Shown here in pieces: positions 15,403 through 24,247 of a stretch of 34,500 nucleotides of DNA. A program made the translations under genes and the position numbers. The stretch's first letter is position 1. The number at the start of each line of letters is the position of its first letter. The DNA comes from an uncultured Bacilli bacterium (lineage in GTDB: Bacteria; Bacillota_I; Bacilli_A; RF39; UBA660): assembly GCA_947623665.1 (NCBI GenBank), contig CANQHJ010000009.1:1-34500 (forward strand). The letters run 5' to 3'. Under the pieces are notes generated by a model. The model had not been told where the DNA came from. It searched no databases and was given only the letters and a program-made list of their open reading frames with translations.

Positions 15403-16024
15403 CTTCTTCTCCTTTTAATATTTCTTTAATTCTTTCAATTAAATTATAAATTGTACATAGTATTGGTATTAACAAAATTACTATAAAAAATATAAATAAT
15501 ATTATAGGCATCTTATCCTCTTCAGTTACTTCAAAATAACTAAGTATAATTATTAAAAGTGCAAAAAACATTATAAATAAAAATGTTGATATTAGTGTTG
15601 ATATAATTTCACTTTTCTTTTTGGTCTTTACATTTCTCATAGTAAATCCTTCTTTATTAAGTATAGATATTTCTTTATAATATTTTTCTATGTCTATAGT
15701 TGCAAACGTCTTATTTTCTTTGGATAAATCTAGGCACATATTTTTAATTTTTAAGTAGTTATCGTTTTCTCTTTCTATTTGCTCTATTTTGTCTTCCATG
15801 CATTCTTTTAAAGATATTTTTTCTTCTTTAAGTTTTTTTATATCATTTACTGATATGTTTAATTCTCTTAAAAATTTTATTACTTTTAATTCTTTTAGAT
15901 TCTCTTCATCATAAATTCTATAACCATTATCATCTCTTTTAGGTGTGATGAGTCCTAGTTCTTCATAATATCTAATACTTTTCTTAGAAAGATGTGTTAA
16001 GTGTTCTACTTCATTAATAAGCAT
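15383..16024 (-). CDS. MerR-family regulator with two C-terminal membrane helices
   Basis: The N-terminal 70 residues form a MerR winged helix-turn-helix: HLSKKSIRYYEELGLITPKRDDNGYRIYDEENL is the standard HTH-plus-wing, followed by the dimerisation coiled coil (about 75-125). Instead of a soluble ligand domain the protein ends with two hydrophobic segments (about 140-162 and 173-194) and an acidic tail, 213 residues in all. It would therefore bind DNA while held in the membrane. The upstream promoter has the 19-bp spacer that MerR proteins remodel, so it likely controls itself together with ybjQ and the M23 gene. The ligand, perhaps a membrane or wall stress cue, is unknown. Confidence 0.88.
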   Translation of the reverse strand: MLINEVEHLTHLSKKSIRYYEELGLITPKRDDNGYRIYDEENLKELKVIKFLRELNISVNDIKKLKEEKISLKECMEDKIEQIERENDNYLKIKNMCLDLSKENKTFATIDIEKYYKEISILNKEGFTMRNVKTKKKSEIISTLISTFLFIMFFALLIIILSYFEVTEEDKMPIILFIFFIVILLIPILCTIYNLIERIKEILKGEEDEASKY

Positions 16025-16047
16025 ATTTTCCTCCTTTCGTAATTAGT

Positions 16048-16078
16048 ACTTTAGACTATTACCTAAGGTTAAGGTCAA
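16048..16078 (-). promoter_or_regulatory. MerR-type promoter with 19-bp spacer
   Basis: TTGACC (16073-16078) and TAAAGT (16048-16053) on the minus strand are separated by 19 bp, the lengthened spacer characteristic of MerR-activated promoters. The spacer contains an ACCTTAACCTTAGGT dyad (16061-16075), the likely operator. Confidence 0.75.
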
Positions 16079-16085
16079 TATTTTT

Positions 16086-17660
16086 TTAATTTTTTTTATA
16101 TTTTTTTATTATTTCTTCTGCAACTTTTATTCCATCTATAGCAGATGAGGTAATTCCTCCCGAGTAGCCTGCTCCTTCTCCACAAGGATATATTCCTTTT
16201 ATGGAAGACTCTAATGTTTCTCCTCTTATAATTCTAATTGGAGAAGATGTTCTAGATTCTATAGCAGCAAGTAATGTATCATCAGAAGCAAAACCTTTTA
16301 TTTTTTTATCGAAATTTACAAAAGCTTCTAGTAAAGACTCTGTTATATAGTCTGGTAAGATTTCTCTTAGATTAGCAAATTCATATTTACCTTTAGTTAT
16401 TGGTTTTATACTTCCAAGTGAGGTTGTCTTTTTATTTTCTTTAAAGTCAATTAGTTTTTGAATTGGTATTTTACCATTTGCTAGTCTATATGTTTTTTCT
16501 TCTAGTTCTCTTTGAAACTTTATAGCAGATAGGCAATCGTTACCATAATCATTTGGAGTTGTAGTAACTATGATAGCACTATTGGCATTTTCTTCATCTC
16601 TTTTATAGTTACTCATTCCATTTATAGCAAGACGATTTTTTTCACTTGAGGCATTTACAACAAAACCTCCTGGACACATACAAAAAGAATATACACCACG
16701 TTTTTGTTTAGTGGTATAAGTTAGTTTGTAACTAGCACTTGGTAGTAAGTTTGCTTTTTCTTTATATTGATTTTTATTTATCATCTCTTGTTTATGCATT
16801 ACTCTAACTCCAACAGCAAATGGTTTTGCCTCCATTTTTATTTTATTATCATAAAGCATTTTTATAGTGTCTCTTGCACTATGACCAATTGCAAGAACTA
16901 AGGCAGTACAAGGTATTATCTCTTTATTATTTACTTCTATTTCTTTTAAAGTATTATTTTCTATTTTTATATTTGTAAGAGTTGTATTAAATCTAAACTC
17001 TCCACCTTTTTTAATTATATCTTCTCTCATATTTTTAATAACATCTCTTAATATATCTGTTCCAATATGAGGTTTTTGTACATACATTATTTCTTTGGGA
17101 GAACCAAACTTTACAAAAGTAGAAAATACTTTTTTACCTAAGTTTCTTTTATCTTTTATTAAAGTATTAAGTTTTCCATCTGAGAAAGTTCCTGCTCCTC
17201 CTTCACCAAATTGAACATTACTATTCTCATCTAAAACTCCACTTTCCCAAAACTTTTCTACATCTTTTGTTCTTAATTCAATATTTTTTCCTCTTTCAAT
17301 TATTATTGGCTTATAACCAGCACTTACTAAAATATATGCCGAAAACAAACCGGCTGGGCCTGAACCGACAATAATTGGTCTTTCTTTTAGGAAGATGTCT
17401 CCTGAAGGTGGGAGTTTATATTCTTTTTCTTCATAATAAATTATATCTTTTGATAAATTTATTTTATTTTCATTTTTTAAATTTACAATTACTTCATAAA
17501 CATAATATATTTCATTTCTTCTTGCATCAATAGACTTTTTTGATATTTTATAATCTATAATATTTTCTTTTTTAGTATTTAGTTTTTTTATAATTTTATC
17601 TAATAAATAATCTTTATTATCATGTTCTACTTTTATTTTTATTTGTCTTAATTTAATCAT
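16086..17660 (-). CDS. FAD-dependent dehydrogenase-like protein (COG2509 type)
   Basis: This 524-residue flavoprotein has an N-terminal region of about 90 residues with an RNA-binding-like alpha/beta look (KLNTKKENIIDYKISKKSIDARR), then the FAD-binding GSGPAGLFSAY motif and the acidic strand end IIIERG. Other family marks are NVQFGEGGAGTFSDGKLNT, PCTALVLAIGHSARDT, YSFCMCPGGFVVNASSE and a C-terminal IYPCGEGAGYSGGITSSAIDG. This is the COG2509 group, widely conserved in Firmicutes but with no firm reaction. Its start overlaps the 3' end of the next flavoprotein gene by 8 bp, so the two FAD enzymes are made together. Confidence 0.92.
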   Translation of the reverse strand: MIKLRQIKIKVEHDNKDYLLDKIIKKLNTKKENIIDYKISKKSIDARRNEIYYVYEVIVNLKNENKINLSKDIIYYEEKEYKLPPSGDIFLKERPIIVGSGPAGLFSAYILVSAGYKPIIIERGKNIELRTKDVEKFWESGVLDENSNVQFGEGGAGTFSDGKLNTLIKDKRNLGKKVFSTFVKFGSPKEIMYVQKPHIGTDILRDVIKNMREDIIKKGGEFRFNTTLTNIKIENNTLKEIEVNNKEIIPCTALVLAIGHSARDTIKMLYDNKIKMEAKPFAVGVRVMHKQEMINKNQYKEKANLLPSASYKLTYTTKQKRGVYSFCMCPGGFVVNASSEKNRLAINGMSNYKRDEENANSAIIVTTTPNDYGNDCLSAIKFQRELEEKTYRLANGKIPIQKLIDFKENKKTTSLGSIKPITKGKYEFANLREILPDYITESLLEAFVNFDKKIKGFASDDTLLAAIESRTSSPIRIIRGETLESSIKGIYPCGEGAGYSGGITSSAIDGIKVAEEIIKKYKKN

Positions 17661-18864
17661 TTTTTCTCACACTTTCTCCAGCAAGCATTCCACTCATCCA
17701 AGCAAAAGATAAGTTATATCCACCACAGTCTCCATCTACATCTAATAATTCTCCTGTTAGGTATAATCCTTTTATTATTTTTGATTCCATTGTTTTAGTA
17801 TTTATCTCTTCTAGTGGTACTCCACCAATACAAGTTTGAGAGTTTTCAAATGATTTAGTTTCTTTTACTTTGAATTTAAAACTCATAATTAAGTCTATTA
17901 GTTTTTCTTTATCTACTTCATTCCAAGTAGCATCTTCTTTTATATTAGATAATTTTAATAATAAAGATACTAATTTATAATTTAAAAATCCTTCTAGAAT
18001 ATCTTTTAATTTATAATTTGATAATTTATTATTTTGTTCATTCATCCAAGTTAAAAATTCTTTTTTGCCTTTATCAAACCATGGAATAAAGTTTATTTCT
18101 ATTTCTTCTTTTTTATCTTTATTTAATCCTCTTGATACTAAGGCACTTAAATTAAATGTACATATTCCACTAATACCATAATCAGTTAGTTGTAACTCTC
18201 CTCTTTCTTCTTTTATCTTTTTATCATTTTCAAATAAAGTTAGTTTAGCATCACACCTTATACCTTTCCATTCTTTATAGAAACTTTCTTCTCCAACTAA
18301 TTGAACTAAGGATGGTAATACTTTATTTATTTTGTGTCCAAGACTTCTCACAAGAAGATATCCATTTCCATCACTTCCTGTTTTAGGGTATGATGAAGAT
18401 CCACAAGCAAGTATTACTTTATCAGCATAAAACTTATTATTTTCTGAATATATTATAAATTTATCTTTCTTTTCTATTTTAGTTACTAAAGTATCTTTTA
18501 TTATTTCTATTTTTAATTCCTTTACTTTATTAAGTAGAGCATTTACTATACTTGTAGATTGGTTAGAATATGGATAATAATAACCATTATTATTTTTATA
18601 GACTATTCCTAAACCTTTAAAGAAAGGTAATATTTTATTCTTTTTACTTTCTAATATTTCTTTAAATAAATCTATATTACTTGAATGATAATATTTTATA
18701 TCTTGATTTTCATTATAAAAATTACAACGACCATTTCCTGTTAGTAAAAGTTTTTTTCCACATTTATTGTTTCTTTCTAATATTGTTACATTACATCCTG
18801 CCTCTCTTGCTTTAATAGCACTTACAAGTCCGCTTGCGCCTGCACCTATTACAAAAACATCCAT
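17653..18864 (-). CDS. HI0933/YhiN-like NAD(P)/FAD-dependent oxidoreductase
   Basis: This 403-residue flavoprotein has a Rossmann motif at the very start (VFVIGAGASGLVSAIKA), then the family marks ERNNKCGKKLLLTGNGRCN, ILACGSSSYPKTGSDG and a C-terminal LYLTGELLDVDGDCGGYNLSFAWMSG. It belongs to the HI0933-like family, which includes proteins annotated as aminoacetone oxidase or BaiN; the physiological substrate of most members is unknown, and I see no reason to call this a bile-acid enzyme. It is first gene of a two-gene flavoprotein operon. Its promoter lies back to back with that of the gene at 18991. Confidence 0.92.
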   Translation of the reverse strand: MDVFVIGAGASGLVSAIKAREAGCNVTILERNNKCGKKLLLTGNGRCNFYNENQDIKYYHSSNIDLFKEILESKKNKILPFFKGLGIVYKNNNGYYYPYSNQSTSIVNALLNKVKELKIEIIKDTLVTKIEKKDKFIIYSENNKFYADKVILACGSSSYPKTGSDGNGYLLVRSLGHKINKVLPSLVQLVGEESFYKEWKGIRCDAKLTLFENDKKIKEERGELQLTDYGISGICTFNLSALVSRGLNKDKKEEIEINFIPWFDKGKKEFLTWMNEQNNKLSNYKLKDILEGFLNYKLVSLLLKLSNIKEDATWNEVDKEKLIDLIMSFKFKVKETKSFENSQTCIGGVPLEEINTKTMESKIIKGLYLTGELLDVDGDCGGYNLSFAWMSGMLAGESVRKND

Positions 18865-18894
18865 TGTATCACCACACTTTTTTATTTCTATTTA

Positions 18895-18923
18895 ATTATA
18901 TCATCTTTAACTACTTTCAGCAA
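18895..18923 (-). promoter_or_regulatory. Promoter of the flavoprotein operon
   Basis: TTGCTG (18918-18923), a 17-bp spacer and TATAAT (18895-18900) lie on the minus strand. Its -35 is only 6 bp from the -35 of the divergent promoter. Confidence 0.75.
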
Positions 18924-18929
18924 AATACA

Positions 18930-18958
18930 TTGATTTTATTTGGTATTTATGGTATAAT
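18930..18958 (+). promoter_or_regulatory. Extended -10 promoter of the YlmD-like gene
   Basis: TTGATT (18930-18935), a 17-bp spacer and TGG-TATAAT (18950-18958) give a strong extended -10 promoter. The gene follows with AATGGAGG as ribosome site. Confidence 0.85.
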
Positions 18959-18990
18959 ATAGATACTTTTTTAGTAATGGAGGTAAAATA

Positions 18991-19869
18991 ATGGAAAAGT
19001 TTGATAAAGATTTTCAATTTGCGGTATGGCATACTACTGTAAAAGATGGACAAATGAATTCAGCAGCAGCTTTTTATCCTGAAGGAATGGATGCTTCTCG
19101 TAGAGGAGAGATTATGAGGGAGAATAAAAAGAAGGTTGCTGATATGGTTGGTTTTCCAATTAAAAGACTTTTTATGTCTTTACAAGGTAAAGAAAGAGGT
19201 ACTAGTTATACATTAACAAGAGATGATGTTTTAAAATATGAAGATTTATATGATTATGATGTGTATGCTGATACTATTAAAATGAGACCTGATACTGCAG
19301 AGTTTGGTACTGCAATTGGTTTTAATATTAGTGGTGCTGCTAATGTTATTGCAATGAATTTAAAAACAATGGAGGCTACTTCTACATTCTGTGCTGGTGC
19401 TCATATAAATGAAAAAGTTCCAGAGAGAATTATTGATATTTTAGGTGGAGATCCTGAAGATATTTATGTTGATATTTCTCCATTTGATTGGATTGAACCT
19501 TATTATAATCCAAATGATAAAGACTTTAGACCTGCTTGGATGAGTAATGAAGAAGTATGGGAAGGACATTATCGTAGAACTGATGAGGGTATTTTACTTG
19601 TTGATTTATATACTCCACTTATGGAACAACTTGTAAATAGTGGTATACCTTTAAGTCATATTAGTAATTATGGAGATGTTTTAACTAATCCAAATTTCTA
19701 CTCTACTCAAGCAAGTAGATTACAAGATATTAATCCTTATATTGCTATGTATGGAAACACTATTAAAAATATTCCTAGTGATGGACGTTATCAACATGGT
19801 GTTGCTTATGTAAATGATGATAAGACTTATACACAAGATAATGTTAAAACTTATAAAAGAAGAAAATAA
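18991..19869 (+). CDS. Divergent laccase-fold (YlmD/YfiH-like) protein
   Basis: This is a 292-residue soluble protein. The general order of YlmD/YfiH 'multicopper polyphenol oxidase' proteins can be followed: a beta-rich start, KRLFMSLQGKERG where the family has a Q-V-H motif, YADTIKMRPDTAEFGTAIGFNISGAANVIAMN where it has AD-x-x-x-T...ADCVPV, and ATSTFCAGAHINEKVPERII where it has GAVHAGWRGT. However, the metal ligands (QVH His and ADC Cys) are missing and AHAGWRG is reduced to AH. Activity like that of YlmD (nucleoside or polyphenol oxidation) is therefore doubtful. It is the only rightward gene between 700 and 32300, driven by a strong promoter. Assignment is from pattern order and is tentative. 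Confidence 0.55.
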   Translation: MEKFDKDFQFAVWHTTVKDGQMNSAAAFYPEGMDASRRGEIMRENKKKVADMVGFPIKRLFMSLQGKERGTSYTLTRDDVLKYEDLYDYDVYADTIKMRPDTAEFGTAIGFNISGAANVIAMNLKTMEATSTFCAGAHINEKVPERIIDILGGDPEDIYVDISPFDWIEPYYNPNDKDFRPAWMSNEEVWEGHYRRTDEGILLVDLYTPLMEQLVNSGIPLSHISNYGDVLTNPNFYSTQASRLQDINPYIAMYGNTIKNIPSDGRYQHGVAYVNDDKTYTQDNVKTYKRRK

Positions 19870-19870
19870 T

Positions 19871-19898
19871 AAAAAGTTATCCAATTGGGTAACTCTTT
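19871..19898. terminator. Shared terminator between convergent genes
   Basis: AGTTATCC / GGGTAACT forms an 8-bp stem (one T-G pair) with an AATT loop, flanked by AAAAA on the left and TCTTTATTTT on the right. It lies inside the last codons and stop of ispH and directly after the rightward gene. Confidence 0.75.
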
Positions 19899-20740
19899 AT
19901 TTTGTTTATTACTTCTTCTATAGAAACATTAGGAGTTGAAGCACCTGCCATTACTCCTACTTTTTTTATATTCTTAAAATCTTTTATATTTAATTCATTA
20001 CTATCTTCGATACATATTGTCCTTTTACAGAACTTTGTTGCAACTTCATATAATTTTTTAGTATTAGAACTATTACTTCCTCCTATTATAATCATATAAT
20101 CTACTTTTTTAGATAGTTCTTCTGTTTCTTTTTGACGAAGTTCTGTTGCTTTACAGATAGTATTTTTTATAACTAGATTGATACTTTCATCTATTTTTTC
20201 TTTGATTAAATTTTCTATTTTATAAAATTTTTCTAAACTAAAAGTAGTTTGAGATATAACTAATAAATCTTTTATATTACTCTTTTTAAACTCTTCTATA
20301 GCTTGTTCTACATCATCTATATCTTCTATTATCATAGAATTTTTTCCACAGAAACTTATAGTAGCAATATTCTCTGGATGAGTACTTTTACCAAGTAAGA
20401 AAATATAATATCCTTTATTTTTATAATCTTCGGCAATTTTGTGAATATTTAAAACATTAGGACAAGTATAATCTTTTAATTCAATATTATTTTCTTTGGC
20501 ATACTTATACACGTTTTTTGGTATACCGTGTGCTCTTATTATAGTAGTAGTTTTTGCATTTTTTATATCATCAATAAACTTTAATCCTTCGTCTTTTAAA
20601 TCGTCTACTACTTTTTTATTATGAACTAATTCTCCTAGACAATATAAATTATTATTTTCTTTTATATCTCTACTTGCTTTATCTACTGCATTTTTTACTC
20701 CATAACAGAATCCAGCAGTTTTACCTATAATTATTTCCAT
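19877..20740 (-). CDS. ispH: 4-hydroxy-3-methylbut-2-enyl diphosphate reductase, MEP pathway
   Basis: IspH makes IPP and DMAPP from HMBPP, the final MEP step, using a [4Fe-4S] cluster. The three cluster cysteines are C12 (AGFCYGV), C93 (DYTCPNV) and C196 (NTICKAT). Substrate-binding histidines are H40 (GELVHNKKV), H71 (IRAHGI) and H121 (STHPEN). At 287 residues it has the normal length, without the ribosomal S1 extension seen in some clostridia. It follows the amidotransferase gene by 8 nt. The start has AGAGGT. It is the last gene of the trkA-trkH-amidotransferase-ispH run, an odd mix of potassium uptake and isoprenoid synthesis. Confidence 0.97.
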   Translation of the reverse strand: MEIIIGKTAGFCYGVKNAVDKASRDIKENNNLYCLGELVHNKKVVDDLKDEGLKFIDDIKNAKTTTIIRAHGIPKNVYKYAKENNIELKDYTCPNVLNIHKIAEDYKNKGYYIFLLGKSTHPENIATISFCGKNSMIIEDIDDVEQAIEEFKKSNIKDLLVISQTTFSLEKFYKIENLIKEKIDESINLVIKNTICKATELRQKETEELSKKVDYMIIIGGSNSSNTKKLYEVATKFCKRTICIEDSNELNIKDFKNIKKVGVMAGASTPNVSIEEVINKIKSYPIG

Positions 20741-20748
20741 AAATACCT

Positions 20749-21378
20749 CTATAAACTGTCTATAAATGATTTAAATAATTTATTACTATATTCATCATTT
20801 TCCATTGATTCTGGATGCCATTGTACTCCTAAGAAGAACTTTTTATTTTTATCTTCTATAGCTTCTATTAAATTATCATCACTTACTGCAGTACATTTTA
20901 GAGTTGTATTTTTTATACAGTCTTGATGTCTACTATTTACTATTATTTTTTCTTTACCCATTATTTCATATAATTTGCTTGTTTTATCTATTGTTATTTC
21001 ATGAGTATATGAATATGTTCCATCATGTGATGTGTCTGCTCCATTTTCTATAACTTTTCCATTAAAAGTCTTAGCCATTATTTGCATACCAAGACAAATT
21101 CCTAATGTTGGTTTATCTATATCATATAAATATTTCATTATTTTTAAATCCATATTTTTTATTCCTATTCCTCCTGGGAATATTATTCCATCACAAAGAT
21201 TTAATGTATTTTTTATTCTTTCAAGTTCATTTTCATTTTCAAAAAACACAGGAATACATATTATGTTTATATCATTATACTTACTTAAGAATGCTACTAA
21301 ATCATCTCTTATAGCGTATAGTGGTATTTCTCTAAAACTTGCATTAAAACTTCTTAAAATAATTCCTATTGTTTTCAT
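20749..21378 (-). CDS. Class I glutamine amidotransferase-like hydrolase (peptidase C26 / PuuD-like)
   Basis: This 209-residue protein has the class I amidotransferase triad: nucleophile C95 in GICLGMQ, and H187 and E189 in VQWHPES. The oxyanion loop FPGGIGIKN also fits. The family (gamma-glutamyl-GABA hydrolase, C26) cleaves gamma-glutamyl amide bonds; the exact substrate is unknown. NSRHQDCIK matches the conserved 'VNSFHHQ' element of PuuD-type enzymes. It sits between trkH (18 nt) and ispH (8 nt) in the same direction. Confidence 0.9.
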   Translation of the reverse strand: MKTIGIILRSFNASFREIPLYAIRDDLVAFLSKYNDINIICIPVFFENENELERIKNTLNLCDGIIFPGGIGIKNMDLKIMKYLYDIDKPTLGICLGMQIMAKTFNGKVIENGADTSHDGTYSYTHEITIDKTSKLYEIMGKEKIIVNSRHQDCIKNTTLKCTAVSDDNLIEAIEDKNKKFFLGVQWHPESMENDEYSNKLFKSFIDSL

Positions 21379-21396
21379 TTTATCAACTCCATTTAT

Positions 21397-22815
21397 TTAT
21401 TTTTTAATATTTGAAAATAATACTAATATTGGGAAAAGTTCTAGTCTTCCTAGTAACATTCCTATACTTAGAACAAATTTTGATAAGGCTGAGAATGCTG
21501 CAAAGTTAGATATTTTGAATGCTAGTCCTACATTGGCAAATGTTGTGAATACTGCATTTATAGTAGTCTCTAGTGAGTAGCCATCAAAACTTACAAATAA
21601 CATTACTATTCCTATTAATACTACATATAGAAACAAAAATGTACAGGTTCCATTAATTACTTCATCATCTATTCTTTTACCTTCAAATTTTATAGTATGA
21701 ACACTATTTGGATGTAGAGTTTTTAATAAATCTCTTTTTATAGTTTTTAGACATATTACTAATCTTGATACTTTAAAACCTCCACAGGTACTTCCAGCAC
21801 AAGCACTTATTAGCATTAAAAGTAAGACTATTATCCTACAAGAAGTTGGATATATATTTACATTTCCTACACTATATCCTGTACTTGTCATAAAAGAACT
21901 TATGTGAAATACTGTAGAAGATAGAGCATCACTTATATTTGAAAACATACTATAAGTATTTATAAATACAAAGATAACTGCTGCTACATAAAGTAATATA
22001 TACATTTTTAACTCTTCACTTTTTAAAGCTGTTTTTAAATCTTTCATTATTACTATTAAGAAATAAATATTAAAGTTTACTCCAAATAAGAACATGAATA
22101 TAGCAACTACATATTTATTAAATAATGAGAAAGTTGCAAGTGAGGTATTAAGATATGAGAATCCTCCTGTTCCTGCAGTTCCAAAAGATATTAACATACT
22201 ATGGAATAAGTCTAGTCCTCCAAACATTAATAAGATTATTTCTATTAAAGTTAATACTATGTATATTCCATATAAATAAAATAGTGTTTTCTTTAGACTT
22301 GGTACTAGTTTTGCAACTGATGGTCCAGGCATTTCTGCTTTTAATAGATGCATAGATTTATCATCTTTAGATAAAGGAATTATTGCCATAACAAAAGCAA
22401 GTACTCCCATTCCTCCAATAAAGTGAGTAAAACTTCTCCAAAAAAGTATACTTTGTGGTAGGACTTCTACATTTTTAAAGACGGTTGCTCCTGTTGTTGT
22501 AAATCCTGATACTGCTTCAAAGAAAGCATCAAAGAAAGAAAGTTTTACTTCCATCATAAATGGTATAGCACCTATTATACTTATTAATATCCATGAGAGT
22601 GCTACTATGGAAAAACCATCTTTGGCATATAATGTTTTATTTTTTACTTTTATATCATCAAGTAAACATCCTAATATAAGACTTATAAAAAATGGTACTA
22701 AAAATGGTGTGATATGTTCTTTATAAATTATGCTTACTATAATTGGAAATAATAATAGTGTAGAAAATGTTTTTAATACTTTTCCTAGGTACTTATATAC
22801 TATTTTTTTCTTCAT
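21397..22815 (-). CDS. trkH: Trk/Ktr-type potassium uptake channel subunit
   Basis: TrkH is a membrane K+ transport subunit of four pore repeats. At 472 residues with about ten hydrophobic segments, it carries the four filter signatures with their key glycines: SGFTTTGATVF, FGTAGTGGFSYL, MTSTGYSVG and TFANVGLAF. The intramembrane gate region of the third repeat (Gly/Ala/Ser-rich ISACAGSTCGGFKVSR) is present. It is encoded 3 nt after trkA, so channel and regulator are made together. It imports K+ driven by the membrane potential and gated by nucleotide binding to TrkA. Confidence 0.96.
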   Translation of the reverse strand: MKKKIVYKYLGKVLKTFSTLLLFPIIVSIIYKEHITPFLVPFFISLILGCLLDDIKVKNKTLYAKDGFSIVALSWILISIIGAIPFMMEVKLSFFDAFFEAVSGFTTTGATVFKNVEVLPQSILFWRSFTHFIGGMGVLAFVMAIIPLSKDDKSMHLLKAEMPGPSVAKLVPSLKKTLFYLYGIYIVLTLIEIILLMFGGLDLFHSMLISFGTAGTGGFSYLNTSLATFSLFNKYVVAIFMFLFGVNFNIYFLIVIMKDLKTALKSEELKMYILLYVAAVIFVFINTYSMFSNISDALSSTVFHISSFMTSTGYSVGNVNIYPTSCRIIVLLLMLISACAGSTCGGFKVSRLVICLKTIKRDLLKTLHPNSVHTIKFEGKRIDDEVINGTCTFLFLYVVLIGIVMLFVSFDGYSLETTINAVFTTFANVGLAFKISNFAAFSALSKFVLSIGMLLGRLELFPILVLFSNIKK

Positions 22816-22818
22816 AAT

Positions 22819-24171
22819 CTACCTCATAATATCATTTATTTCTCTAACAGTATCATTTTTATCTATTACAACAATAGTATCTTTTTCTAATATTTCATTT
22901 GAGCCATTAGGGAATATTACTTTTCTTCCTCGGAGGATTGCAACTATTATTATTCCATCTTTTATTTTCATATCTTTTATTTTTTTACCAATCCCTTTAA
23001 AGTCTTCTTCTATTTTGTATTCTAACATTTCAAATGTATTATCATCAAATTTATAAATAGCCTCACAACTACTCTTTTCTCCATGGTTTTTAGCTCTTAC
23101 ATATTGAACTATTTGGTTATTAGCAATCTTTTGTGGAGTTATAACTGCATCTATATTAGCTTTTTCTACTATTCCATCTAATTGGATATGATTTATTTTA
23201 GTAATAATTTTAGGAACATTATGCATTGAAGCAAACATAGAACATACTATATTTTCTTCATCAATACTAGTAAGAGTTACAATAGCATCTATTTCTTCTA
23301 ATCCTTCTTCATATAAAACATTTTGATCGTACATATCTCCATTTATAATTAATGCTTCTGGTAATTTCTCACTTAATAATTTACATCTTTCTTCATTTAT
23401 TTCTATTATTTTAATATCCATTCCCATACTTATTAAAATATTAGATAAATATATTGCAGTATCACTACCTCCACAAATCATTATTTTTTTCATTCTTCTT
23501 TTTATTAAATTAGCATAGGTTAAGAATTTATTTATGTATTTATGTGAACCAGTTATATGAACTTTGTCATTTTCTTGTAAAACTGTATTTCCTTTAGGGA
23601 TAATTCTTTCATTATCTCTTTGTATAGCACAGATTATTAATTGATCAAATTTCTTTGATAAATTATTTAGACTTTCACCTATTAAATTACTACCTTCTTT
23701 TACTTTTAAAGTTACAACTTGTATTCTACCTTTAAAGAAAGTTGCTTCTTCTAATGCACTTGGAATACTTAGTGATCTAGCAATTTTGGCTGCTGTTAAG
23801 AGTTCTGGGTTTATTACCATTGAAAGACCTAATTGTTCTTTTAAAATACTCATTGAATTTGAATATTCTGGTGTACGAATTCTAGCAATTGTATGCTTAC
23901 AACCTAAAGTTTTTCCAAGCAGACAGCACATAACATTTTGTTCATCTTTGTTAGTAACACTTATTAATAATTTAGCATCTGCAATACCTGCTTCTAATAA
24001 AACATCTGAATCAAGTCCATTTCCACATATATAATTTACATCTTCATTATTAATTACATCTTTTGTCTTATTAAAATTCAAATCTATTAAAGTTACTTCA
24101 TTTCCATCTCTTGAAAGAGACTTAGCTAAATACTCACCGAGTTTTCCAATACCAACTATAATAATTTTCAT
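22819..24171 (-). CDS. trkA: Trk system NAD-binding regulatory subunit (two RCK domains)
   Basis: TrkA is the cytosolic ring protein that binds nucleotides and gates TrkH. It has 450 residues with two RCK_N/RCK_C units. The first nucleotide fold opens MKIIIVGIGKLGEYLAKSLS with the strand-2 acidic end TLIDLN, and the second begins about residue 229 with KIMICGGSDTAIYLSN and IKIIEIN. The second fold has GGSDT instead of a full GxGxxG, common in the second half of bacterial TrkA. It is separated from trkH by 3 nt. An AT-only palindrome (24205-24227) lies upstream. Confidence 0.96.
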   Translation of the reverse strand: MKIIIVGIGKLGEYLAKSLSRDGNEVTLIDLNFNKTKDVINNEDVNYICGNGLDSDVLLEAGIADAKLLISVTNKDEQNVMCCLLGKTLGCKHTIARIRTPEYSNSMSILKEQLGLSMVINPELLTAAKIARSLSIPSALEEATFFKGRIQVVTLKVKEGSNLIGESLNNLSKKFDQLIICAIQRDNERIIPKGNTVLQENDKVHITGSHKYINKFLTYANLIKRRMKKIMICGGSDTAIYLSNILISMGMDIKIIEINEERCKLLSEKLPEALIINGDMYDQNVLYEEGLEEIDAIVTLTSIDEENIVCSMFASMHNVPKIITKINHIQLDGIVEKANIDAVITPQKIANNQIVQYVRAKNHGEKSSCEAIYKFDDNTFEMLEYKIEEDFKGIGKKIKDMKIKDGIIIVAILRGRKVIFPNGSNEILEKDTIVVIDKNDTVREINDIMR

Positions 24172-24204
24172 AATACCATCACTCCATATTTAACAAAAAT
24201 ACAT

Positions 24205-24227
24205 ATTAATTTTATCATAAAATTAAT
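24205..24227 (-). terminator. AT-only palindrome between dxs and trkA
   Basis: ATTAATTTTAT-C-ATAAAATTAAT is a perfect 23-bp palindrome, 44 nt upstream of the trkA ATG. It lies upstream of trkA and beyond the dxs 3' end only on the opposite side, so it is not a dxs terminator. It could be an operator, but no G/C is present and a chance AT-rich palindrome is possible. Confidence 0.25.
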
Positions 24228-24247
24228 AAATAGTATATTTTCTATTA

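Noticed and set aside
17653-18864. Naming the HI0933-like protein as the bile-acid enzyme BaiN
   Set aside because: The family is broad and conserved in many bacteria without bile-acid metabolism, and no bai genes are nearby.
21032-21580. 182-codon rightward frame across the amidotransferase and trkH genes
   Set aside because: It is antisense to two clear genes; its hydrophobic composition comes from complement of Lys/Glu and membrane codons.
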